This document shows, in pieces, positions 32,153-41,335 of a stretch of DNA of 41,335 nucleotides (position 1 is the first letter of the stretch; each line of letters begins with the position of its first letter). The translations under genes and the position numbers were made by a program. Origin of the DNA: Flavobacteriaceae bacterium. GTDB taxonomy: Bacteria > Bacteroidota > Bacteroidia > Flavobacteriales > Flavobacteriaceae. The stretch is taken from assembly GCA_023700885.1 (NCBI GenBank), contig JAMPYA010000002.1, positions 1-41,335 on the forward strand. The letters are read 5' to 3'. A model generated the notes under the pieces. It ran no database searches. It was not told the DNA's origin and saw only the letters and a program-made list of their open reading frames with translations.

Positions 32153-33055
32153 TTAATAATTCCACATATCAAGTTCCTTATTTCGAATTCCATCTTTAAT
32201 TTTCTCAGCCTCTAAAACTTGGAATAATGAATTACCTCTTATGTAATCAGATATTTTACGATTGCCATAAATATTTTCTTCTCTTGTAATTACTGCACTA
32301 AATCTGCGTGAATTTAGAACGTGATCAAAAGAAATTGGATACGCAGAATTTTTTGGATTGAAAATTTTCATACGATGTAGAACATCTCTAGCATCTGGAT
32401 AATAAACCCAAAATACGGGTATTTTCTCGTTTGGATCACCTCCTCTTCCGATTCGTTGAATATCTGGTGCCATAGGAGCAATACCTAATAATCTATATTT
32501 TAATTCACCTAGTTTCTTATCAAAGTACCAAACACCTTTAATCTCGAAGCCTATAATACTTTGTGATGTCAATGCAGTTCTATCAATATACTCTTCAATA
32601 TTAGCATTAGGGTTCGTATTTAAAACCGCAAATCCACCATCTGCAGTATCAACTCTTACTAATCTTTTTGAAATATTTGCAGCAGTTAATTTTTGAGTAA
32701 AATAATCATCATCATATACCTGTGTAATTTTCCCAGTATTTATACCATTTAACAAAGTTTCAAAAAGTGATCGTCTGTCAGAACTTATCTGGTTACTTTC
32801 GGTTGGGTAATATAAAGGCAAATTTAATCGCTCATTTAAATCAATATACTCCCAAACAACTTTAGACCAAAGAATATCTCTATCATCGACAAAACCATAA
32901 GGTAATGGCTCATCATTATCTGCAATTAATTGTTTTTGATTCTTTTTTCCAATTTCACTAGGATCTTTAGCATTTAATAAATTTGCTTGAGACCACAAAC
33001 TATTGGTTGTGATGAATAAAATTAAAATCAGGATTATATTTTTAATAAACTTCAT
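32153..33055 (-). CDS. gldN: Gliding motility / T9SS protein GldN
   Basis: DRDILWSKVVWEYIDLNERLNLPLYYP; position immediately after gldM. Confidence 0.94.
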   Translation of the reverse strand: MKFIKNIILILILFITTNSLWSQANLLNAKDPSEIGKKNQKQLIADNDEPLPYGFVDDRDILWSKVVWEYIDLNERLNLPLYYPTESNQISSDRRSLFETLLNGINTGKITQVYDDDYFTQKLTAANISKRLVRVDTADGGFAVLNTNPNANIEEYIDRTALTSQSIIGFEIKGVWYFDKKLGELKYRLLGIAPMAPDIQRIGRGGDPNEKIPVFWVYYPDARDVLHRMKIFNPKNSAYPISFDHVLNSRRFSAVITREENIYGNRKISDYIRGNSLFQVLEAEKIKDGIRNKELDMWNY

Positions 33056-33059
33056 TTTT

Positions 33060-34604
33060 CTAATTTGTTAATTCAATACTAACTGGCAAAACATTTTTTA
33101 ATTTATAAGATGAATTGTTTTGAATTTGGGCTTTAACGTCAAAAATGAGAATAATATCACCAATTTTTGCACGTTGTAAGGCTTTTTGAGCTTGATCATC
33201 AAATTTGCTACCATTAACAATTACAGTAGCTTGACCTGGAACTTTAACTTTAAATCCACTAATTACTAAATTTAAATCAAATTCAAAATCTGGAATTGCT
33301 GCTCCTATTGTTGCTTTTGCTAAACTTTCTCTAGGCATTCTTAATGATCCATATTCCATACGAACACTTCCAGTTGGAGCAGGAATGTCTTTAATTCTAA
33401 AGGTTTGACCTGAAGAAACAACAGAACCATCAGGTAGTTTTCCTGATACTTTTATTGAAACTTCACTTCCTGTTTCAGGGCTTAAAATATACTTTCCTAA
33501 ACCAGTTGATTTTCTTAAACCAGGGGCAGAAGCAGTTACATTATTATCATGAACACCAGGAATTGATATGGTAATCGGATTCTCAACACCTCTATACACA
33601 ACATTCATTTTATCTGCAGAAACTACGGCACTATTTGGTTTGGAAACAACTGCATAAGTGCTTAAAATAGGAATTTCTACTGGTTTTCCATTTTCCATGA
33701 AAACAAATTTTCCCCTTATGGTATTTTCTCCAACATTACCAGAGGGGAATTCAAGTAAAACTTGACCTGCTTCTATTTTATTTTCAGGTATATTTCTACC
33801 ATTTATTTCAACACTAGTAGGTTTTAAAGTTGGATCAACTTTTCCAAGAACAATTTTACCCTTAAACATTTCTCCTTGGAAAAAGGCCGTTTTTTCAGGA
33901 ATTACAATTGCTTCATACTTAGTCATAGAAACATCGCTAATTAATTGACCTTGAAGCAATTCACTTAATACCTCAGTTTCAGTGGTTTTAATATCCATCT
34001 GTATTTGAGTTAAGTTTGTCAAAGATGCTATTAGTGGAAATGCTTCAAAATGATATTTTAACCATTTTTTACTTTTACCTTCTCTTGTAGTAACATCTGA
34101 AGTATTAAATCTTTCATTAGATACATTAGTTAAATGCTTGGCATCTGGTCCCAATATTTTTTCTAAAGAAGTTCTATAATTATCAATTTTAGCTACAAAT
34201 TCATCTCCATTTTTACTATATCCATCACCATCAAAAAAATATTCATCTAAAAATGCACTTTGGTCCATTACTTCATAATCCTTTTTATCAGGTAATTTTT
34301 CAGTCATTTGAGATTTAAGCGCTTCAATATCATTATAAAGATCTGTAGATAACTTTCTAATATTTTCAGCTTTTACTCTTAAAGGTTCATATTTTTCTTT
34401 TTGTTCAGCTGCTTTCTGAGATAACCCATTAAATGCAACGGTATTTTTAAGGTCTGATTTTATATTTGCTTCTACTAACTTCTCATTAAGAAAACCAAAA
34501 GATGATAGCACCTCTTTAGACATATTCATTGCAAGCATTGCAATAAACACAAGGTACATAAGATTAATCATCTTTTGCCGTGGTGATAATTGTCCTCCAG
34601 CCAT
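33060..34604 (-). CDS. gldM: Gliding motility / T9SS protein GldM
   Basis: MAGGQLSPRQKMINLMYLVFIAMLAMNMSKEVL N-terminal TM; ~514 aa. Confidence 0.95.
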   Translation of the reverse strand: MAGGQLSPRQKMINLMYLVFIAMLAMNMSKEVLSSFGFLNEKLVEANIKSDLKNTVAFNGLSQKAAEQKEKYEPLRVKAENIRKLSTDLYNDIEALKSQMTEKLPDKKDYEVMDQSAFLDEYFFDGDGYSKNGDEFVAKIDNYRTSLEKILGPDAKHLTNVSNERFNTSDVTTREGKSKKWLKYHFEAFPLIASLTNLTQIQMDIKTTETEVLSELLQGQLISDVSMTKYEAIVIPEKTAFFQGEMFKGKIVLGKVDPTLKPTSVEINGRNIPENKIEAGQVLLEFPSGNVGENTIRGKFVFMENGKPVEIPILSTYAVVSKPNSAVVSADKMNVVYRGVENPITISIPGVHDNNVTASAPGLRKSTGLGKYILSPETGSEVSIKVSGKLPDGSVVSSGQTFRIKDIPAPTGSVRMEYGSLRMPRESLAKATIGAAIPDFEFDLNLVISGFKVKVPGQATVIVNGSKFDDQAQKALQRAKIGDIILIFDVKAQIQNNSSYKLKNVLPVSIELTN

Positions 34605-34647
34605 TTCTATTTTGTTTTTATGAATACCAATGTTCTATCTACTTATA

Positions 34648-35280
34648 TTATTTGTTGGACATAGCCGACAACATTTTACCATAAACAGCATTTAGTGATT
34701 CCATGTTTGCTGATAACGATTCCATTTGTTCTCTTAATCGTTCTGCATTTGCTGCAGAAGTATTATTTATTTCAGCTTGACGAGTAGCATTTTCTACCTG
34801 TGAACTATATAACTTGTTTAAAGCTTCCATTTGAATTGCTGCTAAAGTTAATTGTTCACTGTACTTACTTGTTGCTGATATTGAGTCATGGGTTGTTGCA
34901 ATTTCTTTTGCAGCACCCTCTAATTTTTGAATGCTGGCTGTAAATCCTTTCAATAAATCTGCATCAACCTTAGCATCTTTAAGTAAATCATCTAACTTAT
35001 GTGCTAATATACCTTCAACATCATCAGATTCATATGAAGATCTTTTTCCTGTTTTATCCTTCCCCAATTCAGGAAAAACTAGAGACCAATCCATGTCCTC
35101 TTCAATGGGTTCAAAAGCAGAAATAGCGAATACTATTGCTTCTACAATCATTCCTATTGTTAATATTATTGTACCGTAAGGCCAGTGGGCAATTTTAAAT
35201 AGAGCTCCAATAATTACTACAGATGCACCTAACCCGTAGGCCATGTTAAACATTTTTTTAGTTGATTTTGCTTGTGCCAT
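34648..35280 (-). CDS. gldL: Gliding motility / T9SS protein GldL
   Basis: Two N-terminal TM helices (MAYGLGASVVIIGALFKIAHWPYG..), long helical C-terminus; between gldK and gldM. Confidence 0.95.
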   Translation of the reverse strand: MAQAKSTKKMFNMAYGLGASVVIIGALFKIAHWPYGTIILTIGMIVEAIVFAISAFEPIEEDMDWSLVFPELGKDKTGKRSSYESDDVEGILAHKLDDLLKDAKVDADLLKGFTASIQKLEGAAKEIATTHDSISATSKYSEQLTLAAIQMEALNKLYSSQVENATRQAEINNTSAANAERLREQMESLSANMESLNAVYGKMLSAMSNK

Positions 35281-35305
35281 AAACTTTAAAATTTAATGAT
35301 TGGGG

Positions 35306-36700
35306 TTATTTATTTTTTCTAGTTTTTGTTTTTTTTCCCGTTAAATTAGTTCCTAAATAATCGTGAACAGTTCTAAAACCTATATAACTTCTTGCTGAAT
35401 CACCATATTCAAAATCTCTTGTACTTACTTGTAAAAAGTACGCAACATCTTTCCAGGAACCTCCTCTTATTACTTTTCTATTATTTTTAGCATCTTCTAC
35501 GTTTGGATTCATGGTGGCTCCAAAGTTATAAGATGATTCCTGATAGGCAGAATTTGTCCATTCAGAAACATTTCCAGCCATATTATAAAGCCCAAATCCG
35601 TTAGGGTTATATGATTTTGCTTCCATAGTATAAAGAGCTCCATCAACGGCATAATCACCTCTACTAGGTTTAAAATTTGCTAAGAAGCATCCTCTGTCTG
35701 TAGTTGTATAAGGGCCTCCCCAAGGATAGATGGCAAAATTCAATCCTCCTCTTGCTGCAAATTCCCATTCAGCTTCGGTTGGAAGTCTGAATTGCGGAAC
35801 AGTACTTGGATGTTTTTTAGATTTTAAATAATCATTTTTCTTTTTAGTTCTCCAATTAGAAAAAGCTTTTGCTTGTTTCCAACTCACACCAACAACTGGA
35901 TAATCTGCATAGGCTTCATGCCAAAAATAATCTTGATGCATTGGATCATTATATGAATAATTAAAATCTTTTACCCATACAGTAGTGTCTGGATAAATAT
36001 TGACAACTTCTTTTCTAATAAAATCTTTTCTGTTACCGGTACTTTTTGCGGCAGACTCAATATCTAACCATGCGTAACTATATTTAAGTTTTTTAACATC
36101 AATCATTTTGCGTCCATTGATGCTTTCATCAATTGGAACAAACATAGTGTCCATTACTTCTGCATAGTATTCATCAGTAAAACGATTTGGACTCCAATCT
36201 AGTTTTTCTTTCCAATTAAGTACTTTTCCTTGAGTTGGTGAATTAAAATCTCCTAAACTTCCATAGTATTTCAACATATATTTAACATAAGGAGAAGCTT
36301 TTGTGGTATCAATGTTCATAAACTGAAAACGTTGAATTCCTTCTTTAGAAGGCTCTTTTCCATAAGCTAATTCTTCAGCTAATAATGCCAATTTAGTTCT
36401 TACAACTGAATCACGAACCCAAAAAACGAATTCTTTATATTCGCTATTAGTAATTTCGGTTTCATCCATATAAAATGGTCTAACTGTTACGGTTCTTGTA
36501 GGTGTATTAAATGCATTAGAAACATCTTCATCTTGACTACCCATTGTAAATGACCCTCCAGGTATTAGCACCATTCCATAAGGTTTTTCTCCATACCATT
36601 TGGTTTTGGTTTTAGCCCCTACTAATTCTCCTCGATCATTTGAACCACAACTATAAAAAAACGCTACTATAAGCAACAGATAAACTGTATTTCTCCTCAT
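35306..36700 (-). CDS. gldK: Gliding motility / T9SS lipoprotein GldK
   Basis: Lipobox FFYSCGSND; FGE-sulfatase-type domain (GMVLIPGGSFTMGSQDED, RLPTEAEWEFAARGG, VIRGGSWKD). Confidence 0.95.
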   Translation of the reverse strand: MRRNTVYLLLIVAFFYSCGSNDRGELVGAKTKTKWYGEKPYGMVLIPGGSFTMGSQDEDVSNAFNTPTRTVTVRPFYMDETEITNSEYKEFVFWVRDSVVRTKLALLAEELAYGKEPSKEGIQRFQFMNIDTTKASPYVKYMLKYYGSLGDFNSPTQGKVLNWKEKLDWSPNRFTDEYYAEVMDTMFVPIDESINGRKMIDVKKLKYSYAWLDIESAAKSTGNRKDFIRKEVVNIYPDTTVWVKDFNYSYNDPMHQDYFWHEAYADYPVVGVSWKQAKAFSNWRTKKKNDYLKSKKHPSTVPQFRLPTEAEWEFAARGGLNFAIYPWGGPYTTTDRGCFLANFKPSRGDYAVDGALYTMEAKSYNPNGFGLYNMAGNVSEWTNSAYQESSYNFGATMNPNVEDAKNNRKVIRGGSWKDVAYFLQVSTRDFEYGDSARSYIGFRTVHDYLGTNLTGKKTKTRKNK

Positions 36701-36763
36701 AATTAATTTTTATCTTATACTAAAATACAACTCTTTATTTAATCTAAAGCCAGTATTAACTCA

Positions 36764-36771
36764 CAAATATA
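36764..36771 (-). promoter_or_regulatory. Candidate -7 box (TATATTTG on minus) upstream of gldKLMN
   Basis: Plus strand CAAATATA 64 bp upstream of the gldK start. Confidence 0.55.
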
Positions 36772-36828
36772 AAATATATTTTGAAGTAATAACTATACTT
36801 AGTCGTTATATATACAACTTAAATCAAC

Positions 36829-37986
36829 TTAAATTATCTTTCTTATCGTTTTGTACCAACGTTCAGGAATTTCTTGATTGGTTGCATTTACATATTCCTG
36901 ATAAGTACATGGTATTAACGATTTTCTTTTAATATTATTATTTTCGTTGATATTAATTTCAAACCACCAACGTCCACTTTTAATACTTTTAAAAAAAATC
37001 AAATCTTCATCTTCTACAGGAACTATATATTTTTGATAGTTTTCTTTTAATCCAAAAGGATAATCGTTAGCTCTAAAATTAACTCCTTCAATAAAATACC
37101 AAATCATTTGAGCTATTAATTGTGCGGTCTGATTATTTCTATCAAAAATAGGATTATATTCATAAATTCCAAATGAAGTTACTTTATCACTAATACCTGC
37201 ATAACGAGCTACGGCACAAATTTCATCTCCATAAAAACCGTTTGGAGTAGCATTTTGATTGGCAGGTGCATCAGATTGACGAACAACACTCAAATCAATG
37301 CTCACAATATCTGCATCGCGAAGCAAGGGTTCTACATTTTCAATTTTTTTGGCTTCACCTAAACGAATACTATCAAAATACATAGAATCTAACAAATCAA
37401 TTTCATCTTGGGGAACGAAATAAGATTGATAACCAATATTGCTATAATTAAATAAGTTATTAGGTTGCTCCATAATTATCTTACTTAAATAAGATTGAGA
37501 GTTAATTTCACCAGAAATTACACCCAAATCAAATTTATGATCAACAACGGCCAAATTAACCATTTGTTCAAGCAAATCGTATGCTCTGTAATTAGCATAA
37601 GTTAAATCATGCTCGCCACCAATAATGATTGGAATTATATTTCGTTTTAATAAAAAACGAAGAACTTCAATTAATGCAAAATAAGTATCAGAGACCTCAG
37701 CTCCTTGATTAATGTTTCCTAAATCCACCACTGAACTAGTCCAATTTCCTTGATATAATTGATAAAACTCTTTTCGAATTATATCCAATCCTTCTCCTGT
37801 TGTTTCGTTATTAACAGCTAACCTACCTTCTTGTACACCAATAATAGCAAGTTTAGCATGATTCAAATCGGGGAGCCCGTTTTTAACGGAATGAATCTTT
37901 ATTGATTTCCCAATAGATTGACTGTGAAGATGTTTAATTTCATCACATAAAGAATCTGAAACAGGCGATAAATAATCAACAACCAT
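36829..37986 (-). CDS. Arginase/formimidoylglutamase-fold protein with non-canonical metal-ligand motifs
   Basis: IIIGGEHDLTYANYRA, VVDHKFDLG and IVSIDLSVVRQSDAPA occupy the GGDHS, DAHxD and SxDxDxxDP positions of ureohydrolases. Confidence 0.85.
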   Translation of the reverse strand: MVVDYLSPVSDSLCDEIKHLHSQSIGKSIKIHSVKNGLPDLNHAKLAIIGVQEGRLAVNNETTGEGLDIIRKEFYQLYQGNWTSSVVDLGNINQGAEVSDTYFALIEVLRFLLKRNIIPIIIGGEHDLTYANYRAYDLLEQMVNLAVVDHKFDLGVISGEINSQSYLSKIIMEQPNNLFNYSNIGYQSYFVPQDEIDLLDSMYFDSIRLGEAKKIENVEPLLRDADIVSIDLSVVRQSDAPANQNATPNGFYGDEICAVARYAGISDKVTSFGIYEYNPIFDRNNQTAQLIAQMIWYFIEGVNFRANDYPFGLKENYQKYIVPVEDEDLIFFKSIKSGRWWFEININENNNIKRKSLIPCTYQEYVNATNQEIPERWYKTIRKII

Positions 37987-38021
37987 ATTATCAAGTTAAT
38001 TTCTAATGGTGTTAAGATATA

Positions 38022-40511
38022 TTATTTTTTCTTTTTAGCAGCAGGTTTTTTTGCTGTTTTTTTGTTCGATTTAAACTCTTGGAGTATTTTTTCTGCATCA
38101 TCCAAAGTCATCGTTTCAACTTTCACATTTTTAGATAGTTCTATTTTTAATTTCCTTGAGTGAAGATAAAAACGTCCCCAACGACCTTTTTGTATCGAAA
38201 TACCTTTATTTTCCCAATTGTGTATAAATTTATCTTTTTCTTTTAAAAGTTTATCATCAATTAAAGATTCTATATCTGATTGAGAAAGATGCTCAAAATC
38301 ATATTTTTTACTTACATTGATGAATAAATCATTCCATTTAATAAAAGGCCCAAAACGACCAACACCTTTTTGAACTGGCAAATTTTTATAAGTTGCAATT
38401 GGGGCATCTGCTTGTTGTTTTTCTTGAATCAATTCAATAGCTCTATCTAAACTTACTTCATGTATATCTTCACCTTTGGGTATTGAAATAAATTTCTCAT
38501 TATACAATAGATAAGGTCCAAAACGACCAGAAGATAATATTACATTTAAATCTTTATAAATTCCTAAATCTTTTGGTAATTTAAATAATTTTAAAGCGTC
38601 GTCTAAGTTAACATCATTTATTGATTGACTTTCTAGTAAACTGGCAAATCGAGGTTTTTCATCATCTGTAGCTTCACCTATTTGTATCATTGCGCCATAT
38701 CTACCTAATCTTACATACACATTTTTACCACTGTCTGGATCTGTACCTAATAATCTTGAACCTGTAGCGCGCTCTGCGTTAGCTTCAACATTTTCTACCT
38801 GTGGATGAAATTGTTTGTAAAAGTTTTTAATCATGGAAATCCAATCCTTTTTACCGTCGGCTATATCATCAAAATCTTCTTCTACATTCGCTGTGAATTG
38901 ATAATCAAGAATTTCTTTAAAATTCTCACACAGAAAATCGTTTACGATGTACCCAATATCTGTTGGCACTAATTTTCCTTTATCAGAACCAATTTTCTCT
39001 GATAAAGTACTTTTTGAAATATGATTATTTTGAAGCAATAATTGTTGATATTCTCTTACTTCACCATCAATACTTCCTTTTTCTACGTATGTTCTTTTTT
39101 GAATAGTAGAAATAGTTGGTGCATAAGTAGATGGACGACCAATACCTAACTCTTCTAATTGTTTTACCAAAGATGCTTCAGTATATCTATAAGGAGGTTT
39201 AGTATATCTTTCAGTAGCAGTGATATAATTGTTTAACAGAATTTCATTAACCGTTAAGTTTGGCAACATTCCTTCTTGTTCTTCATCATCAAAATCAGAA
39301 CTTTCCAAATATACTTTTAGAAAACCATCAAATTTTACCACTTCACCATTAGCAATAAATTCATATTTATTGTTATTGTTAATAATTTTAACCGTTGTTT
39401 TTTCTAAAATGGCACTACTCATTTGTGAAGCAATAGTTCGTTTCCAAATTAATTGATACAAACGATCTAAATCTCTATTCTCATGAATAACACTTACACT
39501 AATATTAGTTGGTCTAATAGCCTCATGAGCTTCTTGCGCTCCTTTTGCTTTAGACTTATAAACTCTTGGTTTGCTATATTTTGCACCAAAGTTATTGATA
39601 ATTTCTGCTTGAGTTGAGTTAACTGCTTCGTTTGATAAATTTAAACTATCGGTTCTCATATATGTAATGTAACCTTCTTCGTACAATCTCTGTGCAACTT
39701 GCATAGTTCTTGCCACAGAATAACCTAATTTTCTCGATGCTTCTTGTTGTAAAGTTGATGTTGTAAACGGAGGCGCAGGTGATTTTTTAGCAGGTTTTGT
39801 TTGTAAATCTGCTACTTTAAATTGAGTGCCGAAACAGCTTTTTAAAAAATCTTGGGCTTCTGTAACTGTTTCAAAATTCTTTGGCAATGATGCTGTAAAT
39901 TTTTTCTTATCTGAATTTTCAAATTCTGCAACAACTTTATAAGATGCTTTTGTTTTAAAAGCTTGTATTTCTCGTTCTCTTTCAACAATTAATCTAACAG
40001 CAACAGATTGTACACGTCCTGCTGATAATCCGCCTTTAATTTTTTTCCATAAAACCGGAGATAGCTCATAGCCCACAATTCTATCTAAAACTCTACGCGC
40101 TTGTTGCGCATTCACTAAATTGATGTCAATAGATCTTGGATTTTCGACAGCTTTTACTATCGCATTTTTAGTTATTTCATGAAAAACAATGCGTTTAGTT
40201 TTTTCTTTCTTCAGTTTTAACTGATTAAACAAATGCCACGCAATTGCCTCTCCTTCACGATCTTCATCACTTGCCAGCCATACTGTTTCGGATTTATCTG
40301 CTAAATCTTTTAGTTTCTTTACAACCGCTTTTTTATCGGTAGAAACAATATATTTTGGTTCAAAACTATGTTCTAAATCAATTCCTATTTCTTTGGAAGG
40401 TAGGTCTGCTATATGTCCAAAACTAGACTCAACTTGAAAGTCTTTTCCTAAAAATTTTTCGATTGTTTTTGCCTTTGCCGGCGACTCAACTATAATTAAA
40501 TTCTTTGCCAT
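38022..40511 (-). CDS. topA: DNA topoisomerase I
   Basis: MAKNLIIVESPAKAKTIEKFLG, ASDEDREGEAIAWHL, YITYMRTDSLNLS active-site Tyr, Lys-rich C-terminus. Confidence 0.97.
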   Translation of the reverse strand: MAKNLIIVESPAKAKTIEKFLGKDFQVESSFGHIADLPSKEIGIDLEHSFEPKYIVSTDKKAVVKKLKDLADKSETVWLASDEDREGEAIAWHLFNQLKLKKEKTKRIVFHEITKNAIVKAVENPRSIDINLVNAQQARRVLDRIVGYELSPVLWKKIKGGLSAGRVQSVAVRLIVEREREIQAFKTKASYKVVAEFENSDKKKFTASLPKNFETVTEAQDFLKSCFGTQFKVADLQTKPAKKSPAPPFTTSTLQQEASRKLGYSVARTMQVAQRLYEEGYITYMRTDSLNLSNEAVNSTQAEIINNFGAKYSKPRVYKSKAKGAQEAHEAIRPTNISVSVIHENRDLDRLYQLIWKRTIASQMSSAILEKTTVKIINNNNKYEFIANGEVVKFDGFLKVYLESSDFDDEEQEGMLPNLTVNEILLNNYITATERYTKPPYRYTEASLVKQLEELGIGRPSTYAPTISTIQKRTYVEKGSIDGEVREYQQLLLQNNHISKSTLSEKIGSDKGKLVPTDIGYIVNDFLCENFKEILDYQFTANVEEDFDDIADGKKDWISMIKNFYKQFHPQVENVEANAERATGSRLLGTDPDSGKNVYVRLGRYGAMIQIGEATDDEKPRFASLLESQSINDVNLDDALKLFKLPKDLGIYKDLNVILSSGRFGPYLLYNEKFISIPKGEDIHEVSLDRAIELIQEKQQADAPIATYKNLPVQKGVGRFGPFIKWNDLFINVSKKYDFEHLSQSDIESLIDDKLLKEKDKFIHNWENKGISIQKGRWGRFYLHSRKLKIELSKNVKVETMTLDDAEKILQEFKSNKKTAKKPAAKKKK

Positions 40512-40529
40512 CTCTCTATTTTACAACGA

Positions 40530-40537
40530 CAAAAGTA
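40530..40537 (-). promoter_or_regulatory. Candidate -7 box (TACTTTTG on minus) upstream of topA
   Basis: Plus strand CAAAAGTA ~19 bp upstream of the start. Confidence 0.55.
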
Positions 40538-40764
40538 TATAGTTTTTTTGAGTAATTGGTTTAATACTCGTTAAAATTTAAGTCAAATTATTTCTCAACA
40601 AGATTACTAAGCATTGATTATCTGTATTTTAAGTTAATGTAAGACATAATAAAAAAGATTATTTATTTCTTTCCACTTAATAATTCGAACAGAAAAACAT
40701 CAAAAATGTTCACTTTTCAATATTTTTTAAGCCTGACATATTGGCAGAAAATAAAAAATGATTG

Positions 40765-40772
40765 TATCTTTG
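40765..40772 (+). promoter_or_regulatory. Candidate -7 box TATCTTTG upstream of miaB
   Basis: TTG at 40741-40743, 21 bp spacer, TATCTTTG; 20 bp before the ATG. Confidence 0.65.
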
Positions 40773-40791
40773 CCCCCTAAATGATTTAAAA

Positions 40792-41335
40792 ATGTCGAAC
40801 GAAAAATATATTGATGAGAAAATTCAAGGAAGTGCCTTGTTAACGATTTCCAAAAAAGAAAATATTAAAAAATTATATATTGAGAGTTACGGTTGCCAGA
40901 TGAATGTAAATGACAGCGAAATTGTAGCTTCTATTTTATCTGATTTAGGATACAATACCACACCACATCTAGAAGAAGCAGATTTAGTTTTAGTTAACAC
41001 CTGTTCTATACGCGAAAAAGCAGAATTGACCGTAAGAAAACGATTAGAAAAATTCAATTCTATCAAAAAAATAAACCCAACCATGAAAGTTGGTGTATTG
41101 GGTTGTATGGCAGAACGATTGAAAAAACAATTTTTAGAAGAAGAAAAAATTGTTGATTTAGTGGTGGGACCTGATGCCTATCGCGATTTACCCAATTTAT
41201 TAGAAGAAATTGAAGATGGAAGAACTGCAATTAACGTATTGTTATCTAAAGAAGAAACCTATGCAGATGTTGCTCCGGTTAGGTTAAATTCTAACGGAGT
41301 AAGTGCTTTTGTATCAATTATGAGAGGTTGTGATA
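40792..41335 (+). CDS. miaB: tRNA-2-methylthio-N6-dimethylallyladenosine synthase MiaB (3' truncated by window edge)
   Basis: Not in the ORF track because no stop lies in the window. Reads [97 protein letters not shown]. Confidence 0.93.
   Translation, partial: MSNEKYIDEKIQGSALLTISKKENIKKLYIESYGCQMNVNDSEIVASILSDLGYNTTPHLEEADLVLVNTCSIREKAELTVRKRLEKFNSIKKINPTMKVGVLGCMAERLKKQFLEEEKIVDLVVGPDAYRDLPNLLEEIEDGRTAINVLLSKEETYADVAPVRLNSNGVSAFVSIMRGCD

Noticed and set aside
40887-41084. 65 aa minus ORF near the right edge
   Set aside because: Antisense to miaB, which has clear MiaB motifs and runs off the window.

Overview
This is a 41.3 kb, AT-rich chromosomal window from a member of the Flavobacteriia/Bacteroidota. 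The support is the complete T9SS/gliding cluster gldKLMN, a SecDF fusion, many TAnnTTTG-type -7 promoter boxes and the overall protein families. Most of it is core genome: gyrB, mdh, fhs, secDF, an HPRT-adenylate kinase fusion, obgE, lysS, topA, asnB, an ABC-F protein, a YgiQ-type radical SAM protein, and partial miaB at the right edge. The accessory material is small: a decayed SLC13/DASS transporter next to a ~200 bp MITE-like element with terminal inverted repeats and an apparent target-site duplication (7136-7352). The best candidates for undescribed biology are (1) a compact, probably free-standing structured RNA on the minus strand (~22205-22310), with its own -7 box, two GAAA-capped hairpins and an intrinsic terminator; (2) an arginase-fold protein beside gldKLMN in which two of the six canonical Mn-ligand positions appear substituted; and (3) the MITE-like element. 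No CRISPR array, tRNA, rRNA, prophage or obvious defence island was recognised. All calls come from reading the sequence and the supplied ORF track; no database search was run.
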